In this document: piece by piece, positions 25,830 through 34,377 of the stretch
Numbering within the stretch: position 1 is the stretch's first letter
How the letters are laid out: each line of letters opens with the position of its first letter
Assembly: GCA_017618115.1 (NCBI GenBank)
Contig: JAFZUX010000013.1
Coordinates: 115,490 to 179,489 of the forward strand
Source of the DNA: Bacteroidales bacterium
GTDB lineage: Bacteria; Bacteroidota; Bacteroidia; Bacteroidales; UBA932
DNA: 64,000 bases
Direction: 5' to 3'
Notes under the pieces: model-generated
The model's database searches: none
What the model was told of the DNA's origin: nothing
What the model saw: the letters and a program-made list of their open reading frames with translations, nothing else
Made by a program: the position numbers and the translations under genes

Positions 25830-26894
25830 ATGTCCCATACCTATCATTTAGATCCTCACTGCCAGGCAATTCTGCAGGAATACAAAGACAACCGTCCCAT
25901 TATAAAGGAGTATGAAGGAAAGGTACTTGCCATTCTGAAACAGACTTTGGAGGAGGCGGGAATACATCTGGCAAGCATAGAATCCAGAATTAAGACGGAA
26001 GATTCTCTTGCCGGAAAGTTGGAACGTAAGGGCAACAAATACAAGAGTCTGGCAGATATTACAGACATCCTGGGAGTGCGTCTTATTACCTACTACATAG
26101 ATGATGTAGATAAGGTTGCCACCGCCGTGGAGAGGATGTTTACCGTAGATTGGGAAAACTCCATAGACAAGCGCAAAATACATGATATAGACAGCTTTGG
26201 ATATGTTTCACTGCACTATGTCTGCTCTACGGAGGGCCTTCCGTACCGCTTTGAAATACAGATGCGTACAGTGCTTCAGCACGCCTGGGCAAATCTGGAT
26301 CATGACACCGGTTACAAATCCGGAGTGGAGATTCCTAAAAGATATATGCGCTCTATGAGCCGCCTTGCGGGAATGCTGGAACTTATAGATGAGGAGTTTA
26401 GTAAGATACGCTCGGAAATCACAGACTACAGAAGGAAAATCCACAAACTGGTTGCCTCCGGAAACCTGGATGAAGTTCCGTTGGACGGAGACTCATTCCG
26501 CAGTTTCCTGGAACTGCAGCCGTTCAGGCAGTTAAACAAGAGGATTGCCTCCGTAAACCAGGCGGAGATTCAGGAGGTATCCCTTATTCCTTATCTTACG
26601 GTATTCAAGGGACTTGAATGCAAGACCCTGGGTGATGTGCGCAACATTATAAACGACTGTTCAGAAGCTGCTTATCAGATTGCCTGCTACCAGATGGGAC
26701 TTACAGATTTAGACATTGTTTCCTCTTCAATCGGCCCTCAGAATCTCTGTATAGCATACATCCTAAAGAAGGGGTGGGGCAAGGGAGGCGTGCGCTATTT
26801 CTTTGATCTGCTTAACGGTAAGAAGGAGAGCAATGATACTGTTGCGGAGATGATTGTAGAACAGGCAAAGGAACTTCCTTTTATGAACCAATAG
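25830..26894 (+). CDS. RelA/SpoT-type alarmone synthetase, single-domain
   Basis: This 354-residue protein has one RelA/SpoT nucleotidyltransferase domain: RIKTEDSLAGK at 53-63, ITDILGVRLI at 77-86, FGYVSLHY at 123-130 and FEIQMRTVLQHAWANLDHD at 141-159. The Glu of EIQMRT is the catalytic Glu position, so activity looks intact. No HD, TGS or ACT domain is fused. About 150 C-terminal residues match nothing I recognise. The family makes (p)ppGpp from ATP and GDP/GTP, though some toxic relatives make (p)ppApp or pyrophosphorylate tRNA. An HD-domain partner is encoded 3 nt downstream. Confidence 0.86.
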   Translation: MSHTYHLDPHCQAILQEYKDNRPIIKEYEGKVLAILKQTLEEAGIHLASIESRIKTEDSLAGKLERKGNKYKSLADITDILGVRLITYYIDDVDKVATAVERMFTVDWENSIDKRKIHDIDSFGYVSLHYVCSTEGLPYRFEIQMRTVLQHAWANLDHDTGYKSGVEIPKRYMRSMSRLAGMLELIDEEFSKIRSEITDYRRKIHKLVASGNLDEVPLDGDSFRSFLELQPFRQLNKRIASVNQAEIQEVSLIPYLTVFKGLECKTLGDVRNIINDCSEAAYQIACYQMGLTDLDIVSSSIGPQNLCIAYILKKGWGKGGVRYFFDLLNGKKESNDTVAEMIVEQAKELPFMNQ

Positions 26895-26897
26895 ACA

Positions 26898-27473
26898 ATG
26901 GCAAATAAACCGCTAGATACCAAACTTTTAGACAGAGCGATTCTGTTTGCCGTAAAGGCCCACTCCGGAACGGAGAGAAGAGGGAAGGGGTTCCCTTACA
27001 TAGTTCATCCTATGGAGGCTATGGAGATTGTTGCCACTATGACTTCAGACCAGGAACTTCTGGCAGCGGCGGTATTGCATGATACAGTGGAAGATACGAG
27101 CGTTACAATAGAAGAGATAAGGCAGCAGTTTGGTGAGAGGATTGCAACTATCGTGGAAAATGAAAGTGATAAAATAATAGAGAACAAAAGTGAGGAGGAG
27201 AGTTGGCACGAGCGCAAAAGAGCTGCTATTGAGAGGCTTGCAAAGGCACCGCATGATGCCAAGATAGTTGCTCTGGGAGACAAGCTGTCTAATATGAGAG
27301 CTATTTGGAGAGACTATAAAGTTAAGGGAAATGAGCTCTGGAAGATATTTCACGTAACAGATAAAAAAGAACACGAATGGCATTACAGGGGGCTTGCAGA
27401 TTCTCTTAGAGAACTGCAGGACACGTTTGCATTCAAGGAGTTCCAATCACTTATAAATGAGGTGTTCAAATGA
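26898..27473 (+). CDS. HD-domain alarmone hydrolase (SpoT/Mesh1-like)
   Basis: This 191-residue stand-alone HD protein has the SpoT hydrolase signature: ERRGKGFPYIVHP at 26-38, AAAVLHDTVEDT at 57-67 and ALGDKLSNMRAI at 125-136. The metal-binding His, His-Asp and Asp positions are all present. The family removes the 3'-pyrophosphate of (p)ppGpp using Mn2+. Its gene follows the synthetase gene after 3 nt and overlaps the APH-like gene by ATGA. The pair therefore splits over two polypeptides what Rel/SpoT does in one. It could reset the signal or act as an antitoxin to the synthetase. Confidence 0.85.
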   Translation: MANKPLDTKLLDRAILFAVKAHSGTERRGKGFPYIVHPMEAMEIVATMTSDQELLAAAVLHDTVEDTSVTIEEIRQQFGERIATIVENESDKIIENKSEEESWHERKRAAIERLAKAPHDAKIVALGDKLSNMRAIWRDYKVKGNELWKIFHVTDKKEHEWHYRGLADSLRELQDTFAFKEFQSLINEVFK

Positions 27474-28303
27474 AACCAATAAAGATTTCTCTTACAGATT
27501 ATATACTTACCGGCGGAGGCGCCAACGGGGAGAGTTATGACCACAAGACAGATCCGTCCGTGATGCTCAAACTCTATTTCCCGGGAAAGATTTCACAGCC
27601 TCTGGATGAGATGCAAATGGCCCGCAAGGTTTACAACCTGGGTATTCCAACTCCGGAGCCGGGAGATTATGTTGTAACAGAAGACGGCCGGTACGGTATC
27701 CGCTTTAAGAAAATTATTGGCAAGAGTTCCTACTCCAGAGCAATTGGAGAGCACCCGGAAAAGATACCTCAGTATGCAAGGGAGTTTGCAGATATGTGCC
27801 TGAACCTCCATAAGATACAACTGGACCCTAAAGAGTTTGAGGATGTGAAAGAGCGCTACTACCGCCTGCTGGAAGAGAACCCTTTCTTCACTGTAAAGGA
27901 AAAGGATAAGCTGGGAAAATTCATTGCAGATGTTCCCGATGAAAACACCGCTCTGCACGGAGACCTTCAGTACAGCAATGCAATCTTTACTCCGCAAGGG
28001 GAGCGGTATTTCATAGACCTGGGAGATTTCTGCCGGGGCAACCGCCTCTTTGATATTGGAATGGTTTACCTCTGCTGCTACCTCAGCAGTGAAGAGTTTA
28101 TAGAAGAAACCTACCACATGCCAAAGCCTGTGGCAATGAAATTCTGGGACACTTTTGCTCCATTGTACTTTGGAGAAGGCATTGGTTTAAAGGAGATTGA
28201 AGAGATGGTTCTGCCATACGCCGGATTGAAAACACTTCTTATTGAGAAAAACACTCAGTGCCCAATGCCTGAATTCAGAGCTGCACTAAAATCTGTATTA
28301 TGA
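27470..28303 (+). CDS. APH-like small-molecule kinase (TIGR02172-like)
   Basis: The 277-residue aminoglycoside-phosphotransferase fold has an N-terminal GGGANGESYDHK glycine-rich strand near 15-26, catalytic HGDLQYSN at 163-170 and the metal-binding FIDLGD at 181-186. All catalytic residues seem intact. The sequence resembles the Fibrobacter paralogous family TIGR02172, whose substrates are unknown; drug resistance is not implied. The start overlaps the HD gene stop by 4 nt and its stop overlaps the next gene by 4 nt, so the three are translationally coupled. Its place inside an alarmone/partner-switch operon is unexplained. Confidence 0.82.
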   Translation: MKPIKISLTDYILTGGGANGESYDHKTDPSVMLKLYFPGKISQPLDEMQMARKVYNLGIPTPEPGDYVVTEDGRYGIRFKKIIGKSSYSRAIGEHPEKIPQYAREFADMCLNLHKIQLDPKEFEDVKERYYRLLEENPFFTVKEKDKLGKFIADVPDENTALHGDLQYSNAIFTPQGERYFIDLGDFCRGNRLFDIGMVYLCCYLSSEEFIEETYHMPKPVAMKFWDTFAPLYFGEGIGLKEIEEMVLPYAGLKTLLIEKNTQCPMPEFRAALKSVL

Positions 28304-30492
28304 ATCTGAAAGAGCACACAAAGAAACTTGCGGAAAAAGTGGAGAAGAGAAGATCCAAGTGGACCGGTCTTCTGCTGATACTCATTGCCGTGGCTTTTCT
28401 GGAAGTCATCTCCGTAGTCCAGGCCTTTTATGCGCAAAAGGGTATCAGAAGTGAAGCTCAGACCAAGGCGGAAAGCCAGCTCAACTCCATAAAAAGCGGA
28501 ATCTTAAACGTTGTAAACCAGGCAGAAAGCGCAGTTAGAAATAATGTCTGGCTGGCGCAGTGGTCTCTTTCGGTTCCCGATAGTTTAGCAAACATTCCTA
28601 AACTGATTGTGAACAACAATCCAATAGTTGCCGGCTCTACAATTGCCATGGTTCCAAACTATTACAAGAACAGACCTCTTTACTCCCCTTATACTGCAAT
28701 AACAAACGGAGAGATTATTGAGACCTCCCTTGCAACAGAGGAGTATGACTATCCGTCTCAGGAGTGGTTTACAAAACCTATAGAACTGGATAGGGGCTAT
28801 TGGTCTGAACCATACATAGATACGGGCGGCGGAGAGATTTTGATGACCACCTATTCCGTTCCTGTTAAAGACAATAAGGGACGCATTGCCGCAGTGCTTA
28901 CAGCAGACATTGACCTTGAGTGGCTTAAGGCACTTGTAAATGATATACAGATTTACCCGGGAGCGTTCAGTACGGTTGTAAGCCGCACGGGCCGTCTTAT
29001 GGTAAGCCCGGAGGACAGCCTTATAATGAACACTACCATAGACGAATACGCCTCCAAGGTAGAAGATACCGCCTCATTTAACGCTCTCAACAGGGCAATG
29101 CTCAGCAGAAAGAGCGGCAGTATTCGGGTAACTCAGAACGGGAAAAAGAACATGGTCTACTATACCCCTATAGATAAGACCGGATGGGCCATGAACATCA
29201 TAATACCGGAAAAAGAGATGTTTGCAGGCCTTAAGAAACTGAATAATCTCATTAGGTTACTGCAACTCTTTGGTCTTCTTCTTATAGTTCTAATCTTCCG
29301 TTCCATAGCAAGAAGTCAGCTCAGGTTTAAGAGTATCTCAGATAAGAAGGAGAAGATGGAAAATGAGCTCAAGATTGCAAGTGACATACAGATGTCTATG
29401 ATTCCTAAGACATTCCCGCCGTTCCCGGAAAGGGATGACATAGATCTCTCCGCAGCTCTGGTTCCGGCAAAGGAGGTAAGCGGAGACCTGTATGACTTTT
29501 TTATCAGAGATGAAAAACTCTTCTTCTGCATAGGTGATGTTTCCGGAAAGGGAGTTCCCGCCTCTTTGCTGATGGCGGTTACAAGAAGCCTGTTCCGCAG
29601 TGTAGGTGCTCATAACGACAACCCTAATGAGATTGTCTCCACAATGAACAACTCTCTCTCAGATATGAATGAGAGCAATATGTTTGTCACCTTTATCTGC
29701 TGTGTATTGGATCTTAAGACAGGAGAGATGAAGTACAGCAACGCAGGCCACAACGCTCCTCTGCTGTTTACGGACAAGATGAGTGAACTGCCTGTAAATC
29801 CGAACCTTCCGCTTGGCGTCATCCGCAATTGGGAGTACTCCGTTCAGGATGTAACTCTCCATTTTGATGATGCAATCTTCCTCTATACGGACGGTATAAC
29901 GGAGGCGGAAAACATTAACCATGAACTCTTTGGAATTGAGAGATTGAAAAAGACGCTCTCAGGAAAGAAGGCGGCTCAGGCTCATCTGAACAATGTAAAG
30001 AAAGCGGTTGCAGATTTTGTGGGAGAGGCTCCGCAAAGTGACGATCTTACAATGCTCTTCTTCCATTATCTGAACTCTTCAGTTAAAGACGGAAGCGAGC
30101 AAACCATAACATTGGAAAACAATGTAAATGAGATTCGTAAACTTGAGAAGTTTATTAGTGATGTTGCTCAAAAGATGCAACTTACAGAGTCTTTAAAAAC
30201 GGGCTTGAATCTTGCAATGGAAGAGGCGGTCTCAAACGCCATTATGTATTCCGGTTCAAAAACCGTAGAGGTTGCCGCTCAAACAGGTAAGGATGAAATT
30301 ACCTTTACCATAACGGACAGCGGCAAACCGTTTGACCCAACCGCCGTTCCGGAGGCTGATGTAAACCAGGAGGCCGCAGAGCGTCCTATAGGAGGCTTAG
30401 GTATATTCCTTTACAGGAAGATTATGGACCGAGTCACTTATAAACGCCTAAATGATAAGAATATACTCACTCTTACAAAGAGGCTGAACTAA
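28300..30492 (+). CDS. Membrane Cache sensor with SpoIIE phosphatase and RsbW-like kinase domains
   Basis: The domain order over 730 residues is: transmembrane segment (about 21-41), extracytoplasmic double-Cache-like region (about 45-300, with PSQEWFTKPIELDRGYWSEPY), second transmembrane segment (about 307-327), PP2C/SpoIIE phosphatase (about 350-590, with VSGDLYDFF, IGDVSGKG, NAGHN, LYTDGITEA, SDDLTML) and a GHKL kinase (about 605-730, with N-box MEEAVSNAIMYSG, DSGKPFDP and GGLGIF). Phosphatase and kinase therefore sit in one polypeptide, opposing activities acting on the same kind of STAS protein. A STAS gene follows 29 nt later. An extracellular ligand presumably sets the balance. Confidence 0.87.
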   Translation: MNLKEHTKKLAEKVEKRRSKWTGLLLILIAVAFLEVISVVQAFYAQKGIRSEAQTKAESQLNSIKSGILNVVNQAESAVRNNVWLAQWSLSVPDSLANIPKLIVNNNPIVAGSTIAMVPNYYKNRPLYSPYTAITNGEIIETSLATEEYDYPSQEWFTKPIELDRGYWSEPYIDTGGGEILMTTYSVPVKDNKGRIAAVLTADIDLEWLKALVNDIQIYPGAFSTVVSRTGRLMVSPEDSLIMNTTIDEYASKVEDTASFNALNRAMLSRKSGSIRVTQNGKKNMVYYTPIDKTGWAMNIIIPEKEMFAGLKKLNNLIRLLQLFGLLLIVLIFRSIARSQLRFKSISDKKEKMENELKIASDIQMSMIPKTFPPFPERDDIDLSAALVPAKEVSGDLYDFFIRDEKLFFCIGDVSGKGVPASLLMAVTRSLFRSVGAHNDNPNEIVSTMNNSLSDMNESNMFVTFICCVLDLKTGEMKYSNAGHNAPLLFTDKMSELPVNPNLPLGVIRNWEYSVQDVTLHFDDAIFLYTDGITEAENINHELFGIERLKKTLSGKKAAQAHLNNVKKAVADFVGEAPQSDDLTMLFFHYLNSSVKDGSEQTITLENNVNEIRKLEKFISDVAQKMQLTESLKTGLNLAMEEAVSNAIMYSGSKTVEVAAQTGKDEITFTITDSGKPFDPTAVPEADVNQEAAERPIGGLGIFLYRKIMDRVTYKRLNDKNILTLTKRLN

Positions 30493-30521
30493 ATCGAATA
30501 ATAAGAATAAAACAGTATAAA

Positions 30522-30824
30522 ATGAAAACAAAAGTCACTAAAGAAGAGGGGAAGATTACCATAGCCTTTATAGGCCGTTTAGACACCCCGGCTGCTCAGG
30601 AAGTTAATCCTGTAATCAACGAACTTATAGAAGAGGCAGATAAGACCATCATCATAGACTGCAAAGAGATGGCCTACATCTCCAGTTCAGGTCTTAGAAT
30701 CTTCCTTACCCTAAGAAAGGCGGCAGAGGACAAGAAAGGCAAGGTAATCATTGAGAACATCAACGATGAAATCCGCAGCGTCTTTATGATGACCGGCTTC
30801 CTAAATCTCTTTGAGATCAGATAA
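30522..30824 (+). CDS. STAS-domain anti-anti-sigma-like protein
   Basis: This 100-residue single STAS domain has the phosphorylation loop DCKEMAYISSSGLRIFL. By alignment with SpoIIAA, Ser55 is the probable phosphosite. GRLDT near residue 18 and FMMTGF near the end also fit the family. Its natural antagonists are the phosphatase and kinase domains encoded just upstream. No sigma factor of the SigF/SigB type exists in the window, so the STAS protein probably controls another target, possibly in the same operon. The 3' end overlaps the convergent ybaK-like gene by 8 nt. Confidence 0.87.
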   Translation: MKTKVTKEEGKITIAFIGRLDTPAAQEVNPVINELIEEADKTIIIDCKEMAYISSSGLRIFLTLRKAAEDKKGKVIIENINDEIRSVFMMTGFLNLFEIR

Positions 30825-31356
30825 TTGTAACTGTGTGATTGGTGTAGGGAAGGTATTTTTGGAGGAGGTCTGCGGTTTGGATTTTTACAAAGCAGGTGGC
30901 GGTGCCGTCCGTGCAGGCAAACTCACTGCTCTCTACAACGCTCTTATCCATAATAAGATGCACATCTTTACAGGAGGGCAGAATTGCACTCAGGATGGTA
31001 GTTGCGCCAACCTTCACTCCTGTTAATTCCCATAATCTATCGGGAGAAGCAAAGGAGACCCTTGGAATCTGAAGGGCTCCGCAGAACTCTCTGGTTACAA
31101 AAGGTTTGTCATCTGTGGTGACATAAAGGTAGAACTCCGTTTGCTGGCGGTTGCAGAGGAAGAGGGTCTTTACAATTCTGCTACCTATCTTAGCATCAAT
31201 GTGTTGGCAGTCTTCCATGGTGATACCCGGGTCTGTGTCTACCCGTTGAAAAGGGATGCCGAGCTTTGCAAAGGTCTCATAGACAAGCCTCCTGAGCTCT
31301 GTTTCAAACTCAGGAGGTGGTGTTGTCATAAGTTCGCTTACCTTAAACTCACTCAT
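30817..31356 (-). CDS. YbaK/ProX-type aminoacyl-tRNA deacylase
   Basis: This 179-residue protein of the YbaK/ProRS-INS superfamily has IDAKIGSRIVKTLFLCNRQQTEFYLYVTTDDKPF, then RVSFASPDRLWELTGVKVGATT and a C-terminal HLIMDKSVVE. The family hydrolyses mischarged tRNAs such as Ala- or Cys-tRNA(Pro). The sequence is closest in style to the ProX/PrdX group. Its ATG overlaps the upstream lipoprotein stop (TAATG), so the two are coupled. It meets the STAS gene tail-to-tail with an 8-nt overlap. Confidence 0.85.
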   Translation of the reverse strand: MSEFKVSELMTTPPPEFETELRRLVYETFAKLGIPFQRVDTDPGITMEDCQHIDAKIGSRIVKTLFLCNRQQTEFYLYVTTDDKPFVTREFCGALQIPRVSFASPDRLWELTGVKVGATTILSAILPSCKDVHLIMDKSVVESSEFACTDGTATCFVKIQTADLLQKYLPYTNHTVTII

Positions 31357-31865
31357 TATTTAGCCGGCTGTACGTAGGTAGTGTCTCTTCTGATGGCGTC
31401 AAACATAACTACGCCGTCTTTTACGAATGCGGAAACTATGTTTCTGAACCAGGTGTCTCCGTCTAATCCTTCATAGTAGAACTCACCGTTCTTCTTCACA
31501 ACCTCTACTACTCTGTCATTTTCTCCGCCTCCGTCATTACTGTCTGAGCGGAACTCCCAGAATGCATAACCCTCACCTTCATACTCGTAATCATTTTTGA
31601 GCTGCTGGAGAAGTTTTGGAGTGCAGTGTTTTTCCAGCCAGGCAACTTCCCAATAGAGATCCTTCTCGTACATCTCCTTTATGTAGTTCATAATCATCTC
31701 ATCATCTGCAGTTAAGGCTTCTGTCTGAGGAGTTGTTTCCTGAGCTGTGGTTGCTACTGTGTCCTTAGTTTGAGGTTCACTTTCTGCGGTTTTTTGATTG
31801 TTTTTGCAGGAGAAAACCAGTGTTGCGCAAAGGCAAATTGTAAGAAGAAAAGTTAATTTTTTCAT
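31356..31865 (-). CDS. Lipoprotein of unknown function
   Basis: A lipoprotein signal ends at LVFSC (Cys20). A Thr/Gln/Glu-rich linker follows to about residue 50, and then a compact domain of about 115 residues (MIMNYIKEMYEKDLYWEVAWLEKHCTPKLLQQLK, ending FDAIRRDTTYV). The helix-then-strands order with a conserved MY/W pattern resembles NTF2-like or DUF3828-type domains, but I cannot assign a family. The gene lies between the SLC13 permease gene (32-nt gap) and ybaK (1-base overlap), probably in the same leftward operon. Confidence 0.75.
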   Translation of the reverse strand: MKKLTFLLTICLCATLVFSCKNNQKTAESEPQTKDTVATTAQETTPQTEALTADDEMIMNYIKEMYEKDLYWEVAWLEKHCTPKLLQQLKNDYEYEGEGYAFWEFRSDSNDGGGENDRVVEVVKKNGEFYYEGLDGDTWFRNIVSAFVKDGVVMFDAIRRDTTYVQPAK

Positions 31866-31897
31866 ATTGTTTGTTGTTTTAATTCAATGAGTTAGCG

Positions 31898-33697
31898 TTA
31901 CATTGGATAGAGAAGGTTTACAACTGTAAGGTTTACGGCAAGTATGATGAAGTTCATACAAACGCCTATCTTTAAGAAGTCTGAGAATCTGTAGCCTCCC
32001 GGACCGTAAACCAGCATGTGGGTTGGCGAGCCTATAGGTGTTGCAAAACTGCAGGATACGGCAATCATAAGTGAGATTATAAACGGCAACGGATTTACGC
32101 CTAGTGATACAGCCGTCTGGTAGACAATAGGATAGAAGATTGTACCTGCGGCAGTGTTGGAGATGAATTCCGTTAGAAAAGTTGCCGCCAGACACATCAT
32201 ACTCATCACCAGAATAGGACGGTCATTGCAGAGGGAGAGCATACCGTTTGCAATAGCCTCTGCTATACCGGTTTTCTGTATGGCCGTTCCAATTACCACA
32301 CTTCCGGCAAAGACCATAAGTATGTTCCAGTCTATAGATTTCATTGCCTGAGACGGAGTGCAGCAGCGGAAGATAAGCATGGCAGCGGCGGCAAGGAATG
32401 CACTCTGCAGCAATGTCATAATCTTAAGACTGGAGAGCACAATCATACCCACCATAATCAAACTGGAAATGAGCGTTTTAACGCCTATACGAGGGATGAC
32501 TGAATCATTTTCCACAAACTGGAGTCCACGTATCTGATGCAGTGAGTTGGCTGGGTTTGAACGGTGGGTTGGAGCACACTCCAGAAGAAGTGAATCTCCA
32601 ACCTTCAGTTCTATATCTCTTGGAGCTCGGCTTATGCGCTCTCCCCGGCGAGCTACTGCAACCAGTGTGAACTGATAATCATTCTCTATTGTTGTCTCTG
32701 ACAGTCTCTTTCCAACCAGAATGCATTCCGGCATTATGTAGGCTGTAACAAGCTGTCTTCTGGTATCTAACTCACTTACGGTAAATACCGGACGGTCTGC
32801 GCTCACAAGGTGGTGAGTCTTGCGCAGTTCCAGAATATCCTCCACGTTGCCGGAAAATACCAGACGGTCTCCGCCCATAAGGAACTCATCCTGAGGAACG
32901 GGGCTAATCACTTCACGGTCAAAGCGTACAATCTCAATAAGCTGACCTCCTTCTACATTTGTAAGGCCCGCTTCCTGAACGGTCTTTCCAATATGGGGGC
33001 AGTCTGCCGGAACCAGAAGTTCTTCTGTGTATTCCTTTGTATTTTCAAAAGACTCTTCCGCACTGTGGCGCTCCGGTAAAAGTTTTCTTAATGCAATAAT
33101 AGAGAGCACGCCTACGGCAAGACAGGCCAAACCCGGTATTGTGGTTGAGAATATGTTAAGGCTCACGCCGGTATTTTCTGCGTAAAGTCCTGAAATAATG
33201 AGGTTTGGAGGCGTTCCTATAAGGGTGCAGACTCCGCCCAGACCTGAGGCGTAACTTAGAGGAATGAGCAGTTTGGAGGGGGCAATATGTAACTTCTTTG
33301 CCCAGATTTTTACAATGTTTACAAAGAGTGCTACAACCGTAGTGTTGCTAAGTACGGAACTTAATCCGGCAACCGGAAGCATAAGTCTTACAACTGCGGC
33401 AGAATAGCGCTTAGGCGTTCCAAGCAGGTGACGCACAATCCATTGCAGCACCCCTGTGTGTATCAGTCCAGCAAGAACGGCAAACAATACTCCTATTACA
33501 ACTACGGAAGATGAGGAGAAGCCTCCTAAAGCCTCCTTGGTGTCAAGAACGCCGGTAAGCAGAAGAATGGCAATAACTCCCAAAAAGGCAACATCCTCTC
33601 TCAATTTTGTGAATAATAGACAGAGAAACATTGCCAGCACGGTAACTATTGTTATCCATGCTCCAAGATTCAATCCAAGTAAGATAAAATCACTCAT
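31898..33697 (-). CDS. SLC13/DASS-type permease with RCK_C domains
   Basis: This 599-residue polytopic membrane protein has an N-terminal half with several transmembrane helices, including SNTTVVALFVNIVKIWAKK and the signature GTPPNLIISG. A central cytoplasmic region of about 200 residues carries two TrkA_C (RCK_C) modules (LVPADCPHIGKTVQEAGL and AYIMPECILVGKRLSETTI). A second membrane half contains EFISNTAAGTIF and FATPIGSPTHMLVYGPGGYRFSDF. SLC13-type carriers move sulfate, phosphate or dicarboxylates, usually with Na+; the substrate here is undetermined. It is the first gene of the leftward operon running to ybaK. Confidence 0.92.
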   Translation of the reverse strand: MSDFILLGLNLGAWITIVTVLAMFLCLLFTKLREDVAFLGVIAILLLTGVLDTKEALGGFSSSSVVVIGVLFAVLAGLIHTGVLQWIVRHLLGTPKRYSAAVVRLMLPVAGLSSVLSNTTVVALFVNIVKIWAKKLHIAPSKLLIPLSYASGLGGVCTLIGTPPNLIISGLYAENTGVSLNIFSTTIPGLACLAVGVLSIIALRKLLPERHSAEESFENTKEYTEELLVPADCPHIGKTVQEAGLTNVEGGQLIEIVRFDREVISPVPQDEFLMGGDRLVFSGNVEDILELRKTHHLVSADRPVFTVSELDTRRQLVTAYIMPECILVGKRLSETTIENDYQFTLVAVARRGERISRAPRDIELKVGDSLLLECAPTHRSNPANSLHQIRGLQFVENDSVIPRIGVKTLISSLIMVGMIVLSSLKIMTLLQSAFLAAAAMLIFRCCTPSQAMKSIDWNILMVFAGSVVIGTAIQKTGIAEAIANGMLSLCNDRPILVMSMMCLAATFLTEFISNTAAGTIFYPIVYQTAVSLGVNPLPFIISLMIAVSCSFATPIGSPTHMLVYGPGGYRFSDFLKIGVCMNFIILAVNLTVVNLLYPM

Positions 33698-33729
33698 TCA
33701 ATACCTCGTTTAAACCTCTATTGCTATTT

Positions 33730-33737
33730 CAAAGGTA
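33730..33737 (-). promoter_or_regulatory. -7 element for the SLC13 permease operon
   Basis: TACCTTTG on the minus strand matches TAnnTTTG, 32 nt upstream of the permease start. A TTTG at 33761-33764 is 23 bp away, longer than the usual spacing. Confidence 0.45.
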
Positions 33738-33793
33738 CAAAAAGAACGGTGTTTTTGGGACAAATTCCTATTGGAAATTTGAGCAGATTAGTT

Positions 33794-33801
33794 TAACTTT
33801 G
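33794..33801 (+). promoter_or_regulatory. -7 element for the DUF805 gene
   Basis: TAACTTTG lies 33 nt before the ATG at 33835, with a TTG at 33771-33773 spaced 20 bp upstream as a possible -33 element. This promoter excludes the longer upstream frame that opens at 33721. Confidence 0.5.
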
Positions 33802-33834
33802 TGTGTAAATATTAACAACCTAAAAATCAACCTT

Positions 33835-34356
33835 ATGGCAAACGCACTTCCTCAATTGGATTTTATGCAGGCAATAAAGCTTGCTATGAGCCGTTTAACG
33901 GACACTAAGGGCCGTTCACGCAGATCAGAGTTCTGGTGGGCAATGCTGGTTCTCTGTGTTGGCGGCGGTATTATTGCAGCTATTCTTAAGGGAATCCCTT
34001 ACATTGGATTCTGGCTCTGGCTAATTATTTCCATAGCCACTCTGATTCTCTCCCTGCCTCTGTTGATGCGCCGTATGCATGACATTGGCAAAGGTGACGG
34101 ACTTGTACAGGCATACGCAATTATTTATGCCGTTTACATTTTCGTTTACTTCCTAACCTGGTTATTCTTCCATTTAGGATGGGTATCTACTCTCATTACA
34201 GGAGTATTGACAGTTCTTGTTTGCATTGCACTGGGAGTAATAGGAATTATCCTTATTGTTTTCTGCGCTCAGGACGGAGTTCCTCAGACCAACGATTGGG
34301 GTCCATCTCCAAAATATGTTGACGGACCTGCTGCTCCTCAGAATCCTGCACAGTAA
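33835..34356 (+). CDS. DUF805 family membrane protein
   Basis: The start at 33835 (MANALPQLDF) gives 173 residues. The DUF805 pattern is clear: AMSRLTDTKGRSRRSEFWWAMLVLC, several transmembrane helices, LLMRRMHDIGKGDG in the middle and an FCAQDGVPQTNDWGPSP tail. Proteins of this family are small inner-membrane proteins of unknown function. The gene is monocistronic, with its own promoter and a very strong terminator downstream. The longer frame from 33721 would start upstream of the promoter and is rejected. Confidence 0.9.
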   Translation: MANALPQLDFMQAIKLAMSRLTDTKGRSRRSEFWWAMLVLCVGGGIIAAILKGIPYIGFWLWLIISIATLILSLPLLMRRMHDIGKGDGLVQAYAIIYAVYIFVYFLTWLFFHLGWVSTLITGVLTVLVCIALGVIGIILIVFCAQDGVPQTNDWGPSPKYVDGPAAPQNPAQ

Positions 34357-34377
34357 ATCTTAAAAGAGGAGAAAGAA

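Noticed and set aside
27470-28303. Aminoglycoside resistance gene
   Set aside because: The APH fold is present, but the sequence looks like the TIGR02172 paralogous family, which has no known role in resistance.
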